DNA of 64,000 bases from Cotesia glomerata (taxonomy: Eukaryota > Arthropoda > Insecta > Hymenoptera > Braconidae): assembly GCF_020080835.1 (NCBI RefSeq), contig NC_058166.1:14967043-15031042 (forward strand), written 5' to 3'. The notes below the pieces were generated by a model. The model did not search any database. It saw only the letters and a list, made by a program, of their open reading frames with translations, and had not been told where the DNA came from. A program made the position numbers and the translations under genes. Below, one piece after another: positions 10,943 through 21,593 of this stretch. Within the stretch, counting starts at the first letter, position 1, and each line of letters opens with the position of its first letter.

Positions 10943-11841
10943 CACGGAAAAAAGTAAACTGTAATAAATAAAAGTCGATTTATAATAAGTAATGATCAAC
11001 TGCTAAAAATTATCATTTCAAACAGTAAAATCGTGATTTTACTATTCACTTTATAATATTTACCATTTAAACGTTACAATTTATTCTTTATATGGAAGAA
11101 AATACTATTTTAAACAGTAATATTCGCTATGTAAATGTCTAAAATGTTAAAGTATAATAATTAAGAATTCAGACTTTGATATTTATCATTTCGTAAGGTA
11201 AAAGCCCCAATAGATGATCACATACCAGTATATGATCACTCCATGTATTTGTATATCTATGTTCACAAATATAGGTATACAAATACATGGAGTGATCATA
11301 TACTGGTACATGATCATATATTGGGGCTTTTACCTTACCTAAAAAATGATCTTATGATATGTAAAAAGTATGAAATAAAGTTAGTAAATTTCAAATACAA
11401 GCAACGTCAATATTTACAAAGTAAAATGGTAAATTTTAAACGTAACGCTAAAAATCAAACTGTAATTATTGACTTGCTTGAACTGGTAAAATGTATATTT
11501 TAAAAGTATAATTTTTACTGTTTCAAATGTTAAATTCTCCCAGAGTGAGACCCCCTTCTCTTTCATCTGAGTTTCCCTTCTCATAATATCGACTATATAT
11601 TGAAATGGCAATTTTTACTGTTTGAAACTGTAATTTTTTAAGATAAAAGAGTCGTTATTTACTACAGTGACAGCTACTAATCACTTATTTTGGATATTAA
11701 ATTATAAATTGTAGCTTTTATACTTTCTACATTAAGTTCTGTATTATTTATATTTTTGCCACCCCGATGTCTGCTTTACTGTTTGAAACTATAAAAATTA
11801 ACCGGAATCCGAGTGAATATTACAGTTTACTTTTTTCCGTA
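10943..11841. mobile_element. TIR element, CACGGAAAAAAGTAAACTG termini
   Basis: The left end (cacggaaaaaagtaaactgt) is mirrored by acagtttacttttttccgta at the right. The interior has many aacagtaa/ttactgttt motifs and a nested palindrome (11195-11336). It interrupts the 3' end of the LINE remnant. Minus- and plus-strand open frames inside are not genes. Confidence 0.7.
11195..11336. mobile_element. palindromic MITE, AGGTAAAAGCCCC family
   Basis: This almost perfect 142-bp palindrome consists of aggtaaaagccccaatagat, then gatcac/gtgatc motifs, and the inverse. It is flanked by TA. Copies occur at 34311-34450 and 36025-36085, with related ends at 56993-57223 and 58839-59289. Confidence 0.85.
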
Positions 11842-11915
11842 TATGCACAGGTGTAATGCACCTCTATAGAATATATATCCAGAAGTAAATAAATAAATAA
11901 ACTTTTTTTCTTCTT
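11842..11915 (+). mobile_element. LINE 3' end
   Basis: gcacaggtgtaatgcacctc and an AAATAAATAAATAAA tail resemble 18655-18770. It is the displaced 3' end of the remnant at 10240-10537. Confidence 0.5.
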
Positions 11916-11959
11916 TACAAACAATTGAATTATTATTAATTTGAAAATTTATTTCTCAG

Positions 11960-13663
11960 ATGAACCTCTACAAAGGCAATTGTGAGGGAGAGACCGAACG
12001 ACTTCGTGAGCTTGCATTGGAACAACAGGAAGTAATAGAATATCTACGTCAGCTATTGAAGGAACAAGAACGGAAGATTGACCAGTTATTATGGAGTAGA
12101 AGAAAGAAGAAAGGGTCACCATACAAGCGATGGATGGAATTAGCGCCAGTTGCTGAGGTAGATGATGAAGAGGAACAGGAAGATGGTGATAGTACTTTAT
12201 CAAGTACATCTTCATCGGTATCGATGCAAGCCAGTACTATTATATGGCAAGGAAATACTGTAACGCGTGAAGCTTATGAAGAGTTGTTATTTGAAAATGA
12301 TGAATTGCATATGAAGTATACTGAAGAACAACAGGAATTAGAGCGTGCTAGAAATCTTGTCCGTGAATTGGAGAAGGCATTGCTACAAGAGACACATAGT
12401 GGTCAACATAATCGGATTGCACTGAGTAACAAGTTGCGCGAAGCTGAAGAACGTGAAGCCGATTTGATTGCCGAATTGTCGGAACTTAAAGAACAAAATG
12501 AATTGTTGGAGTTTCGTGTGATAGAATTGGAAGAAATTGGGCCACGCGAAAGTCGTGATGCTGTTGATAGTGGTGTTGGATCACCCGAGCCGATTCAATT
12601 ATTCAAAGTTCAAAGTACTGCTTCTAATAAACAAAAGGATCGTGCCATTGCAACTGTTATACCTTATAGCTCGTGCAACAGTCAATCTTCTTTGCTTTTG
12701 ACTTCAGTGCAAAAATCCTCGTTGTCTTTACAAGAAAGCGGTATTTTTGAGGATGAAGACGATAATGAAAACATTGAAGTAACTAGTTGTGGTACACAAA
12801 CAGAAACTCCAGCTGGTGAATTGTTACAAGAAGTACAAAGATTACAAGTTCTAAGGGAAAGAATTCAAGAAAAAGCTGCCAAAGTACCAATTTCTACGGA
12901 TACTCTTGAAATTACTGAAGAAAAATTGAATTCTTACAAAGAAAAAGTCCGTGAACTCGAGGGACAACTTGCTGAGCATCAAGAAAATCACAAAAAGATT
13001 TTGAATGATAATTTTATCGCCAAACGGAAAGAAGAAGAATTAATTAATGAAAACAGAAGACTTACTACTAGAATTTATTGGATGGAAAATGAGCTCAGAA
13101 TTTTAAGGGAATTTAAGAATATTAAGAAAGTTAATGTTGGAACGATGACAAAAATTGATTTTAAAGATTCTTCTACGATAACCGAATCAACGATTTCGAA
13201 AGAAGTTTCAAAAACGGTCAAGCAAGTTGATATGACCTGGTCAAGACTTGAAGCCAAAAAAGCTCAGCTGGAAAAAGCTCACCAGGAATTAAAGGAAAAA
13301 AATTTATGTAACCAACAATTGATGGAAAGAATCGCTAAACTTGAGAAGCATGGTAAAAATAATACATGTGATCAAGTCGATGGAACTGATAGGCTTGGGA
13401 AGAAAACGGAGTTTGAAAATTGTAAGAGTTCAGGGAGTGAAATGAAGAAATTTGATGAATTAATGGAAATCACGGATAATGAAAATAATACTAATAGAGT
13501 TTCTCAGATTGAATTCATTAATTATAATGGTTGTAATAAAATGGTAGGTGGTTTTACATTTAAGTTTTTGGTGAAAATTTATAGTAGATAGACAAAAAAA
13601 AAAATCAAAATTTTTTTTTTAAGAACTTTCTTAATTCATTTTGAAATTAAATTTTAGTATACA

Positions 13664-13701
<38 letters not shown>

Positions 13702-16700
13702 AGATGAAGAATATGGAATTATTCAAATTATAAAGAAATTTTTTTTTTTTGGTGACGCAACCACTGAAACTTAGACAATTACTTTACAAAAAAAATACAA
13801 AATTTTTTATTTCAATATTTTACAGAAATTGTTGCAGTATTTTATTAATAATTTACTAGCAACCTTGCAGTCACTATGTGACTGTCGTGACTTGTGAACT
13901 ATAAGTAAATGGATTTTGCTTTATTAAATAATGACTTTTGTTAAATTGCCCTGTAATTTTTTAACTATTGACGGTTTTGAAGATATAAGCTCATCCCGAT
14001 GTTACACTCATCAAGAGCTTTCATTTGAGTACCCACATGCATTTTTGATATATTTTTCATATATAGATATATATAAATATATCAAATATATGAAAAATTG
14101 ATGTGGGTACTCAAATGAAAGGTCTCGATGAGTGTAACATCGGGATAAGCGTATATCTTTAAAAATGTCAATAATTAACGAGATACAATGTCATTTCTTA
14201 ATTATTGACGTATTTAAAGATATATGCTCTTCCCGATGTTACACTTATCAAGAGCTTTCATTTGAGTACCAACATGCATTTTGATATATTTTTCATATAA
14301 ACATATATATAATATATAAAAATACATGAAAAAATTGATGTGGGTACTCAAATGAAAAGTCTCGGTGAGTGTAATGTCGGGGTGAGCTTATATCTTCAAA
14401 AATATCATTAGTTGACGAGATACAATGTCATTTCTTAATTATTGACGTATTTAAAGATATAAGCTCTTCCCGATGTTACACTTATCAAGAGCTTTCATTT
14501 GAGTACCAACATGCATTTTGATATATTTTTCATATAAACATATATATAATATATATAAATACATGAAAAAATTGATGTGGGTACTCAAACGAAAGGTCTC
14601 AATGAGTGTAACCCCAGTACGAGCTTATATTTTTAAAAATGTCAATCGTGCACAAGATACAAGGTCATTTCTTAATTATTGATGTTTTTTAAGATATAAG
14701 CTCATCTTGATATTACACTCATCAAGAGCTTTCATTTGAATACCCACATGCATTTTGATATATTTTTCATATATACATAGATATAATATATATAAATATA
14801 TGAAAAATTGATGTGGGTACTCAAATGAAAGGTCTTGATGAGTTTAACCCCAGTATGGGCTTATATCTTTAAAAATATCAATAGTTTACTAGATACTAGG
14901 TCATTTCTTAATTATGTATCTAGAAATAGAGCATTTTCGATTGCAGCCTAAATACTTATCATAATAAATTTTGACCATTGGTGAGAATGATATGAAACCT
15001 TCAAGAGGCACAAATTCAAGTGAAGACCCTTGCAATGAAACTAAATTTCACTAAAAAAACCGATTTTATAATATGACTTTCTTGGACACAAAATTTTTCT
15101 TATTCTCTTAATAATATAAATTGTCGTTTTTTTTTCTCTGATAAAAAATTTTCTGCGGTTCAAATGTCTTGTAACTATTTTTTTTGTCTTTATCTACTAT
15201 GAAATTTAAGAAAAGCTATTTCTAAATACTAATCAAATATAAAATTTTCTTGCAGGACGTATCAGAAAGTCCATTAGTAATCTCGGAACATACACCACAG
15301 AATAATAAATATGAAATGCAGAAAGTAAATGACGAAAGAGAACAAAATGGAATGAATTACATTGTGCTATACCCCGAAGAAAATCCAGGAACTTTTGATT
15401 ATGAAAGAGTTAGCAAAAATGAAGCTGACGAGAAGGTTAGAGATGGAACAAAAAAATTAAAACATAATGAGTACGATGGTTGGGCAATGAGAGTCTGGAA
15501 CGCGGGTAGTCATACCAGAAACAGCGTTAAGTCACTCGTCAATTTCGATAGACTCGTTCTCTATCAAGAGTTAAGCATTTAGAAAAAAAATATTTCGCGT
15601 GAACTTAAATTTAATGATTGACAATGTACAAATAAAACTTATAATATTTTTTAAACATCTTAAATATTTTAAAATTAAAAATGTGACCAAATGATTTACA
15701 TAACAGAACTAATCAGAAGATAAACACAGAGACATATTTAAATATGTAATAATGGAACACTTATTGACTGCCTAACGGAACTTTTAAAGCAGAGGTGATT
15801 TAAACAATTATAATGTGTACTATAAGTGAAAGGAAATGTGATATTAATGAAAAATATTATTTTATCTTGCGGCAATTAAATGGATTATCAGATACAATGT
15901 TTGCAATGTCTCGTTTGGCTAGTTTTCAACTGGCCTAAGGTCAGTTTGATAAATTGTCACGGTCAAAAAAAGATCGCATGTCTTCGAAAAAATTACTACT
16001 GAAATTTATTAATATGAATTTATAAAAGGTCATGATGTGTTGCAATTTAATTTTCACTGGGAATAAATTTTAATATTTATTTTTGCATAGTAGTACTTGG
16101 TTTTTTTAATTTTTTTTTTTGTATAGTAATATTGATTAGATAAATTAATTAAAAATTATAAATTAGGAAAAAAATGCAACATTCATGATTTTAATGAATA
16201 GTACAAAAAAAAATAAACTTCTCATACTTCATTTATCTGTAGAAAAAAAATTCATGCGCTTTAAGGTGATCTAAAAAAATTTTTTTTCTTTTCAATTTTT
16301 AATGAAAGAAGAAAAAATTATGAAAATGAAATTAGCCGACATCTAAAAATTTTTGATGAAAATTAAGTTAGCTGACATATAAAAATTTTTTTGAATTTTT
16401 TTTTATTGAAAAAATGATTACAAAAAAATAAAAAAAAAATTTTCACTTGTAAAAAACTTTAAAAACTGTAAGTGCAATTTTTAAAAAATATTTTTTTGTT
16501 CTAATTTAATTATTAAAAATAAAATCAAAAAATTAAAAACGCCGGCTAACTTTAGTATCATAAATTTTTATAATTTTTTTTATTAAAAAAAATATTACAA
16601 AAAAATTTTTTTTTAATTTTTTTATTTGTAAAAAACTTCGAAAATTATAATTGCAATTTTTTGAAAATATTTTTGAGTTTTAATTTAATAAATTAAGTAA

Positions 16701-19561
16701 AATCAAAAAATTAAAAATGTCGGCTAACTTTATTAATATGAAAAAATTTATCATATAAATAAATAAATAATAAATAAGAATAAATTGATGAAATAAATAG
16801 ATAAAAAAATTAATAAGCGTTAATCTCATAAAAAAAATTTTTTAGACCACCTTAAAAATATCATACTAGTAGTTTGAATAAAAACAAATAGATATTTCTT
16901 CTTAACTAATTATTATTGGATTAATGTTTCAAATCTTAACTTTAAGAGTAATTTTGTAAAATGCCTGAGTATCTCTAAAATTTAAAAATCAATTTAATCT
17001 TAGAAATTATACTATAATTTTGTGCTTGGTACAATGGTAGATTATCAATAACATGTTAAATTAGTTTAATAGATACATATAGCTAGTATAGAAAATTTTA
17101 AAAGTATAAAAACATCTTTCTATTAGTTTGCACATATCAATTGAAGAAAAGAAAAATAGTTGTTAATTTCTAATCAAATGCTTATGTGTTTCAATAGATT
17201 ATCTATTTTCGTTGGAGATGAAGAAAAGTTACAAGTATTTTTCAATGCGGTATCATGTTTTTAAAACGGTGGCTCTATTTTCTCAGCAAGCTTATCGCGT
17301 GACCAGCAATCTTGAAGAAGGTGTCAAGAAAATTTTGTTTTCGATATCATCTACAAGGTAAATAATTTTTACTGTCTACATATTTCTTCTCATGTGATCA
17401 TTGATCATACATGATCCTTTATAAAACTTTGCTGCTAAAAGAATAATGCTGAAATCAGCAGACATTTCAAAATTTTTTTCATTTATTAAAAAAATATTAC
17501 ACCTATATATATGAGTAAAATTCTTGAACCAAGAAAATAATTTTGAAGAAGCTCATTGTCTTAAATGAAGACGAAAAATTCTTGAATCAAGTACAATTTA
17601 CTTAAACCAAGTGAAATTTCTCAGTTTAAGGGGTTACATAGGTTTCCTCCGTAAAAAATGGCCTATTTTCAACAATTTTTTCTTAATAGAAAAAATGAAA
17701 TATTTTATTCAATCTTTTTACTGTCCTAAAGATGTTTAACCCTTCGTTGGTCGCGCTATAAGCGAATCGCCGCCTTACAACTACTCAATCTATAGAGAAT
17801 CGCTATAGTGCGAGCGAGAAACTAAAAAAGACGCGACCAACGAAGGGTTAATAAGGAATTACTGTGGAATTAAAAAAAAAATATTAAAAACTCTGCTAAT
17901 GTGACCTCATTTCTGGCGAGCCCTCGGAAAAAATATGCGTCCGCATAATCAGCAGAACTCCTAGCAGGGTCATCAAAAGTGAAAAAAAAATATGTGCTTT
18001 AGTTAATCCAAGGACCTAAAATAACGAAGACTAAATTTCAAAGCAGTCCACTGTATACTGCAATTAAATATTTTAATAAACTACCGAATGAAATAAAGAA
18101 TACACATACATTTACTAAAAAAACTAAAAATAATATTAAAATATGGTTGACGTCCAGTCAGAAACAACTAGCAACGGAATAAAAGATATGTCACTTGCGC
18201 TAGTCGTAATAATAGTATTTAATCGTATGAAGAATAATAATTATAACTTTTACAAAACTTGCACGTTTCTGGTGCTATTCTATGTTTTCGCTTTATATTT
18301 TTCTATTATAAATAATGTACAAATTTTTCAATACTAAGTACATTTTGTTAAATAGGCACATATGATAAATTAACCATATACACTGATAGAAGGATTTGTT
18401 TATAGTTAAAAATATTTGTTAATATTTAACAAATCATTTATTAGAGACCACTTTTTAGTCCTTAACAAATATTTCTTAGTATTTAAAAAGATTTATTAAT
18501 ATTTAATAAATGAATATCTGATTTATTAAATACAAACAAATCATTTTAAATACTAAGAAATATTTGTTTGATACTAAAAAATGGTCTCTAATAAATGATT
18601 TGTTAACTATTAACAAATATTTTTTTAATACAAATAAATCCTTCTATCAGTGTATACCTATTAACTCTTCCCGAACCTATGCACAGGGAACATTGTGTTT
18701 CCTCTTTAGAATTTATATGTACGATTTTTGTATATCTATCTTTTTTGGGAAGTAAATAAATAAAATCTAAATCTTAAGACTTCAAACTAGGTCTTGAACG
18801 AAGGAAAAAAAATGAAAATTGGATTTTTGGCAGAGGTTTTTACAAAAAAATTAAAAATTTGGCAAAAATTTCGCAAAACTTTTTTTTTAAATAGTTTTAA
18901 TTGAAAAACAAAAAAATCCTTCGTTCAAGATCTTGTAAATTATATCTCGAAGATCTGTTTAAAATTTCATCAAGATAGGTTGAGTAGTTCTTGAGAAATC
19001 TTGACCACCGTCTTTGAAAACATAGTTTTGAGAAAAACGCGTTTAAAGTTTTGAGTGATAATGCAACAGTGCCTTGAGCGCGCAACTTTTTAAAACTGTA
19101 TTTCCGAAACTATTATGCGGATCGATTTGAAACTTTAGGACAATATTATAGAGATGTTGTAAAATTTAATGACAAAAAAAATCGATTTTTTGAAACCGTG
19201 AAACCTATGTAACTCCTTAAGAATTTTTCAACTCAAACCAAGAAGATGAAATTCTTCAAAATTATTTACTTGATTCAAGTAAATTTTTTTTTGAGTAGCT
19301 TTTCAAATCTTCTACATGTATAATTTTTTTTTTTTAATAAAAAAAAAAACCTAAAAATTATCAGATATCTTCCCATTTTATTTTTACATTAAAGCGTATG
19401 TTTTCTACACGTATTTTCATAAATGACTATATGATTTTATATGAATTATAAAGCAAAGTTTTATTCAACAACATTTTATACAATTCAGTACTTACTAATA
19501 AAAAAAAAATATCTTCTTTTTCAGGACAATGCTGCTGGCGCTGCTTGGTATGTCCAAGTGA
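11960..19561 (+). CDS. JAKMIP: JAKMIP-like coiled-coil protein, four coding exons
   Basis: Proposed coding exons are 11960-13543, 15256-15435, 17287-17357 and 19525-19561; all junctions keep frame and give about 623 residues. Residues 10-50 (EQQEVIEYLRQLL..) and the basic-acidic linker after them match the vertebrate Janus kinase and microtubule-interacting protein region that follows its 'EIDYLKLQVSEQQ' segment. EQNELLEFRVIELEE near residue 180 matches the most conserved JAKMIP coiled-coil end. Known family members bind microtubules and act in neuronal trafficking and signalling. Further coiled coil runs to about residue 470, and this C-terminal part is not in vertebrate JAKMIP1. The ATG directly follows an acceptor (tttctcag), so upstream exons are likely and the true N-terminus may be longer. 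The gene identity is firm. The 3' exons are a model based on phase and splice signals. Confidence 0.8.
13592..13855. other. intron 1 start with long poly-A run
   Basis: An uninterrupted A tract of about 30 lies near 13670-13699. Nothing else is supported. Confidence 0.5.
13856..15120 (-). mobile_element. non-autonomous Helitron with four palindromic repeat units
   Basis: On the minus strand the 3' end is a hairpin (CAGTCACatAGTGACTG), then CAAGGTTG and CTAG, followed by host T. The 5' end reads TTTATATTATTAAGAGAATA, one base from the Helitron start TCTATATTATTAAG seen at 49900. Between them lie four tandem ~230-bp palindromes (about 13975-14905). Each pairs agctcatcccgatgttacac and tcatttgagtacccacat with their inverses around an AT-rich loop. 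It carries no Rep/helicase gene and sits inside the JAKMIP intron. Confidence 0.82.
15256..15435 (+). CDS. JAKMIP: JAKMIP exon 2 (alternative end at 15505 or 15582)
   Basis: The acceptor is tttcttgcag. The 60-codon frame joins exon 1 in phase 0 after donor ATG|GTAGGT. I chose the donor AAG|GTTAGA, which keeps phase 0 with an acceptor at 17286. The frame stays open to a TAG at 15580-15582, so an intron-retaining isoform ending there is possible. A donor at 15505 would instead fit an acceptor at 17197. Confidence 0.65.
15583..17286. other. JAKMIP intron 2, AT-rich, with GCCGAC/GTCGGC repeats
   Basis: At about 16320-16745 there are several copies or arms of the dispersed AT-rich repeat with ttagccgacat and cggctaactttagt ends. 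No gene or RNA is seen elsewhere in the intron. Confidence 0.55.
17287..17357 (+). CDS. JAKMIP: JAKMIP candidate exon 3
   Basis: A 71-nt exon lies between ctattttctcag and ACAAG|GTAAAT, both strong sites. It encodes QAYRVTSNLEEGVKKILFS and a few more residues. The frame is open upstream as far as an alternative acceptor near 17197, which would give a 160-nt exon. Confidence 0.55.
17740..17847. mobile_element. small piggyBac-like MITE
   Basis: The layout is TTAA, then CCCTTCGTTGGTCGCG, then about 75 bp, then CGCGACCAACGAAGGG and TTAA. CCC termini next to TTAA are the piggyBac signature. It is inserted in the larger TTAA element. Confidence 0.75.
18012..18182 (+). pseudogene. LINE reverse transcriptase C-terminal remnant
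   Basis: The frame reads SPLYTAIKYFNKLPNEIKN, the classic LINE ORF2 end motif, and then a short basic tail to a TAA at 18180-18182. The 3' untranslated part continues to about 18770 with an AAATAAATAAAA tail and is interrupted by the MITE at 18381-18652. The catalytic domain is absent (5'-truncated copy). The 64-residue frame from 18143 overlaps it in another frame and is not a gene. Confidence 0.78.
18381..18652. mobile_element. MITE, CACTGATAGAAGG family, short form
   Basis: This 272-bp palindrome with TA flanks is almost the mirror of 5172-5440. It is inserted in LINE 3' sequence. Confidence 0.85.
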
Positions 19562-20250
19562 CGTCCAGAAATGGTACGTCCTACCACGCAAGCGAAAAAT
19601 CTTTTTAAACCGATACCGTAATTTGCATACAAAAGGATTTAATGTACTTCGGGTACTTCAATGTAGGATTATATACTACTGCTCCATCACATTATTGTAT
19701 TGTTTTGCAACAGTCACCGTAAAACTTGTACGATTTTAAAAATTATATTATTCCGATTCTTTTGAGTAAATCAATGCGAACATCAATAGTAATTCACAAC
19801 AATAATTATCATTAGAGTAAAAGTCGATTTATAACTCGAACCAATGTATACAATGTATCCACATGCATATTTTTTTTTATCCTGATGATTTTTCATGTGT
19901 TTTTGATTACTGTGTTTCTGTGATTACATGAAAGAAATAAAATGAATGCATAATTAATACATCATAAATCTTAAGGTTCAGGTGATCTCTAGTCGACAAT
20001 TTTGTTAGATATTATTTTATGCTTGATCAAGAAGTAACAAAATAGAGTTGATAAGTCATGCTTCTGTTGATCTACGCTTTTTGTTTTCTGCCCGCGTATT
20101 TATAGTTATTATATATCTTAGTTAATAGTTATTGTTATTATCATCGGTTAGTTTCACATATTAATTTTTCATTTATAATTTATCATTATCATTGAATTAT
20201 TGTAATATTTATGTTATTGTAATTATTGAATAAAAAGTCTACATTATATA
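19525..20250 (+). CDS. JAKMIP: JAKMIP candidate last exon and 3' UTR
   Basis: The acceptor ttctttttcag opens a GC-richer exon. In the phase left by exon 3 it codes for 11 further residues (TMLLALLGMSK) and stops at 19559-19561. The rest would be 3' UTR up to an AATAAA at 20229-20234. Another frame is open for 64 codons from 19545, so the terminal frame is not certain. Confidence 0.45.
20229..20234 (+). terminator. poly(A) signal AATAAA
   Basis: It is a canonical signal about 670 nt after the proposed JAKMIP stop. Another AATAAA occurs near 19937. Confidence 0.4.
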
Positions 20251-20431
20251 CAACTTTTTTTATTTGACTCTTGAAAATTCTGATCATTAAATAATTGTGA
20301 CTGCCAAGAGTGACGAATTATGAATATAGAAAACTTTGGCTTGATGATTTTTTTAAAATTTAAAACCACACTAGACTTAGTTTGAGTACTTTACAGATAA
20401 ATAGAAGAAATAATTGTGCTGTGATAGATTT

Positions 20432-21325
20432 CATATCGTTAAAAATATCGTCAGTAGACAAAATACGACGTCATTCCTTAATTATTGAGATTTTTTGAGA
20501 TATAAGCTCATCCTGGTGTTACGCTCATCGAGAGCTTTCATTTGAGTACCCACATGATTTTTTTCATATATTTTATATATATGATATTTCTCATATTTGT
20601 GAAATATATAAAATATATGAAAAGTCGTGTGGGTATTCAAATGAAAGGTCTCGATGAGTGTAGCATCAGGATGAGCTTATATCGTTAGAAATATCGTCGG
20701 TAGACAAAATACCCAGTCATTCCTTAATTATTGACATTTTTGTAGATATAAGCTCATCCTAATGTTACGCTCATCGAGAGCTTTCATTTGAGTACCCACA
20801 TGATTTTTTTCATATATTTTATATATATTTCTCATATTTGTGAAATATATAAAATATATGAAAAAAGTCGTATGGGTACTCAAATAAGAAGTCTCGATGA
20901 GTGTAACATCAGGATGAGCTTATATCGTTAGAAATATCATCGGTAAACAAAATACACAGTCATTCCTTAATTATTGACATTTATCAAGATATAAACTCAT
21001 TCTGATGTTATGCTTATCGAGAGCTTTCATTTGAGTACCCACACGATTTTTTTCATATATTTCATATTTATGATATTTCTCATATTTGTGAAATATAAAA
21101 TATATGAAAAATTGATGTGGGTACTCAAATGAAAGGTCTCGATGAGCGTAACATCAGAATCAGCTTATATCCTGAAAAATGTCAATAATTAAGGAATGAC
21201 TGTGTATTTTATCTACTGATTATATTTCTAATGATATAAGCTCATCCTGAAGTAACACTCATCGAGAGCTTTAATTTGAGTACCCACATCAATTTTTCAT
21301 ATATTTTATATATTTCACAAGTATG
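20432..21325. repeat. tandem palindromic satellite without Helitron ends
   Basis: About 3.5 units of ~240 bp, each an inverted pair (gctttcatttgagtacccac and its inverse) around an AT loop, belong to the same unit family as in the Helitrons. No Helitron 5' or 3' terminus is visible at either edge. Confidence 0.8.
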
Positions 21326-21533
21326 AGAATCTCGAATATCTTTACTCGAGTTATACTAGTTGTTTTGAGTTGATAATAATATAATTTATCAAAACTTAAA
21401 ATAATCTTTTTTAATTAATAATTTTACAAAGAAATTAATCCTCAAACAATTGAAGCTTTATTATTATTTCTTCTTTAATATAATGAAAAAATTTCAATAA
21501 GCAATGAGACAATTTGAATGTAATTAAAATTTT

Positions 21534-21539
21534 TTTATT
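21534..21539 (-). terminator. poly(A) signal for the cuticle gene
   Basis: AATAAA on the minus strand, 55 nt after the stop codon. Confidence 0.55.
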
Positions 21540-21593
21540 ATAAAGCCATCAATTTACACCTGCGTTTCTTTACAATAAAAACAGAAAATTAAA

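Larger units (their letters stand above)
17640..19216. mobile_element. TTAA-flanked element, GGGGTTACATAGGTTTC termini
   Basis: TTAA on both sides borders GGGGTTACATAGGTTTC at the left and its inverse (gaaacctatgtaactcc type) at the right. TTAA targets are typical of piggyBac, and also Kolobok. Nested inside are a 108-bp TTAA palindrome (17740-17847), a LINE 3' remnant and a short MITE. It contains no transposase. Confidence 0.7.

Noticed and set aside
13975..14905. CRISPR-like regular repeats
   Set aside because: The repeats are ~230 bp palindromes with no short unique spacers and lie within a Helitron in a eukaryotic intron.
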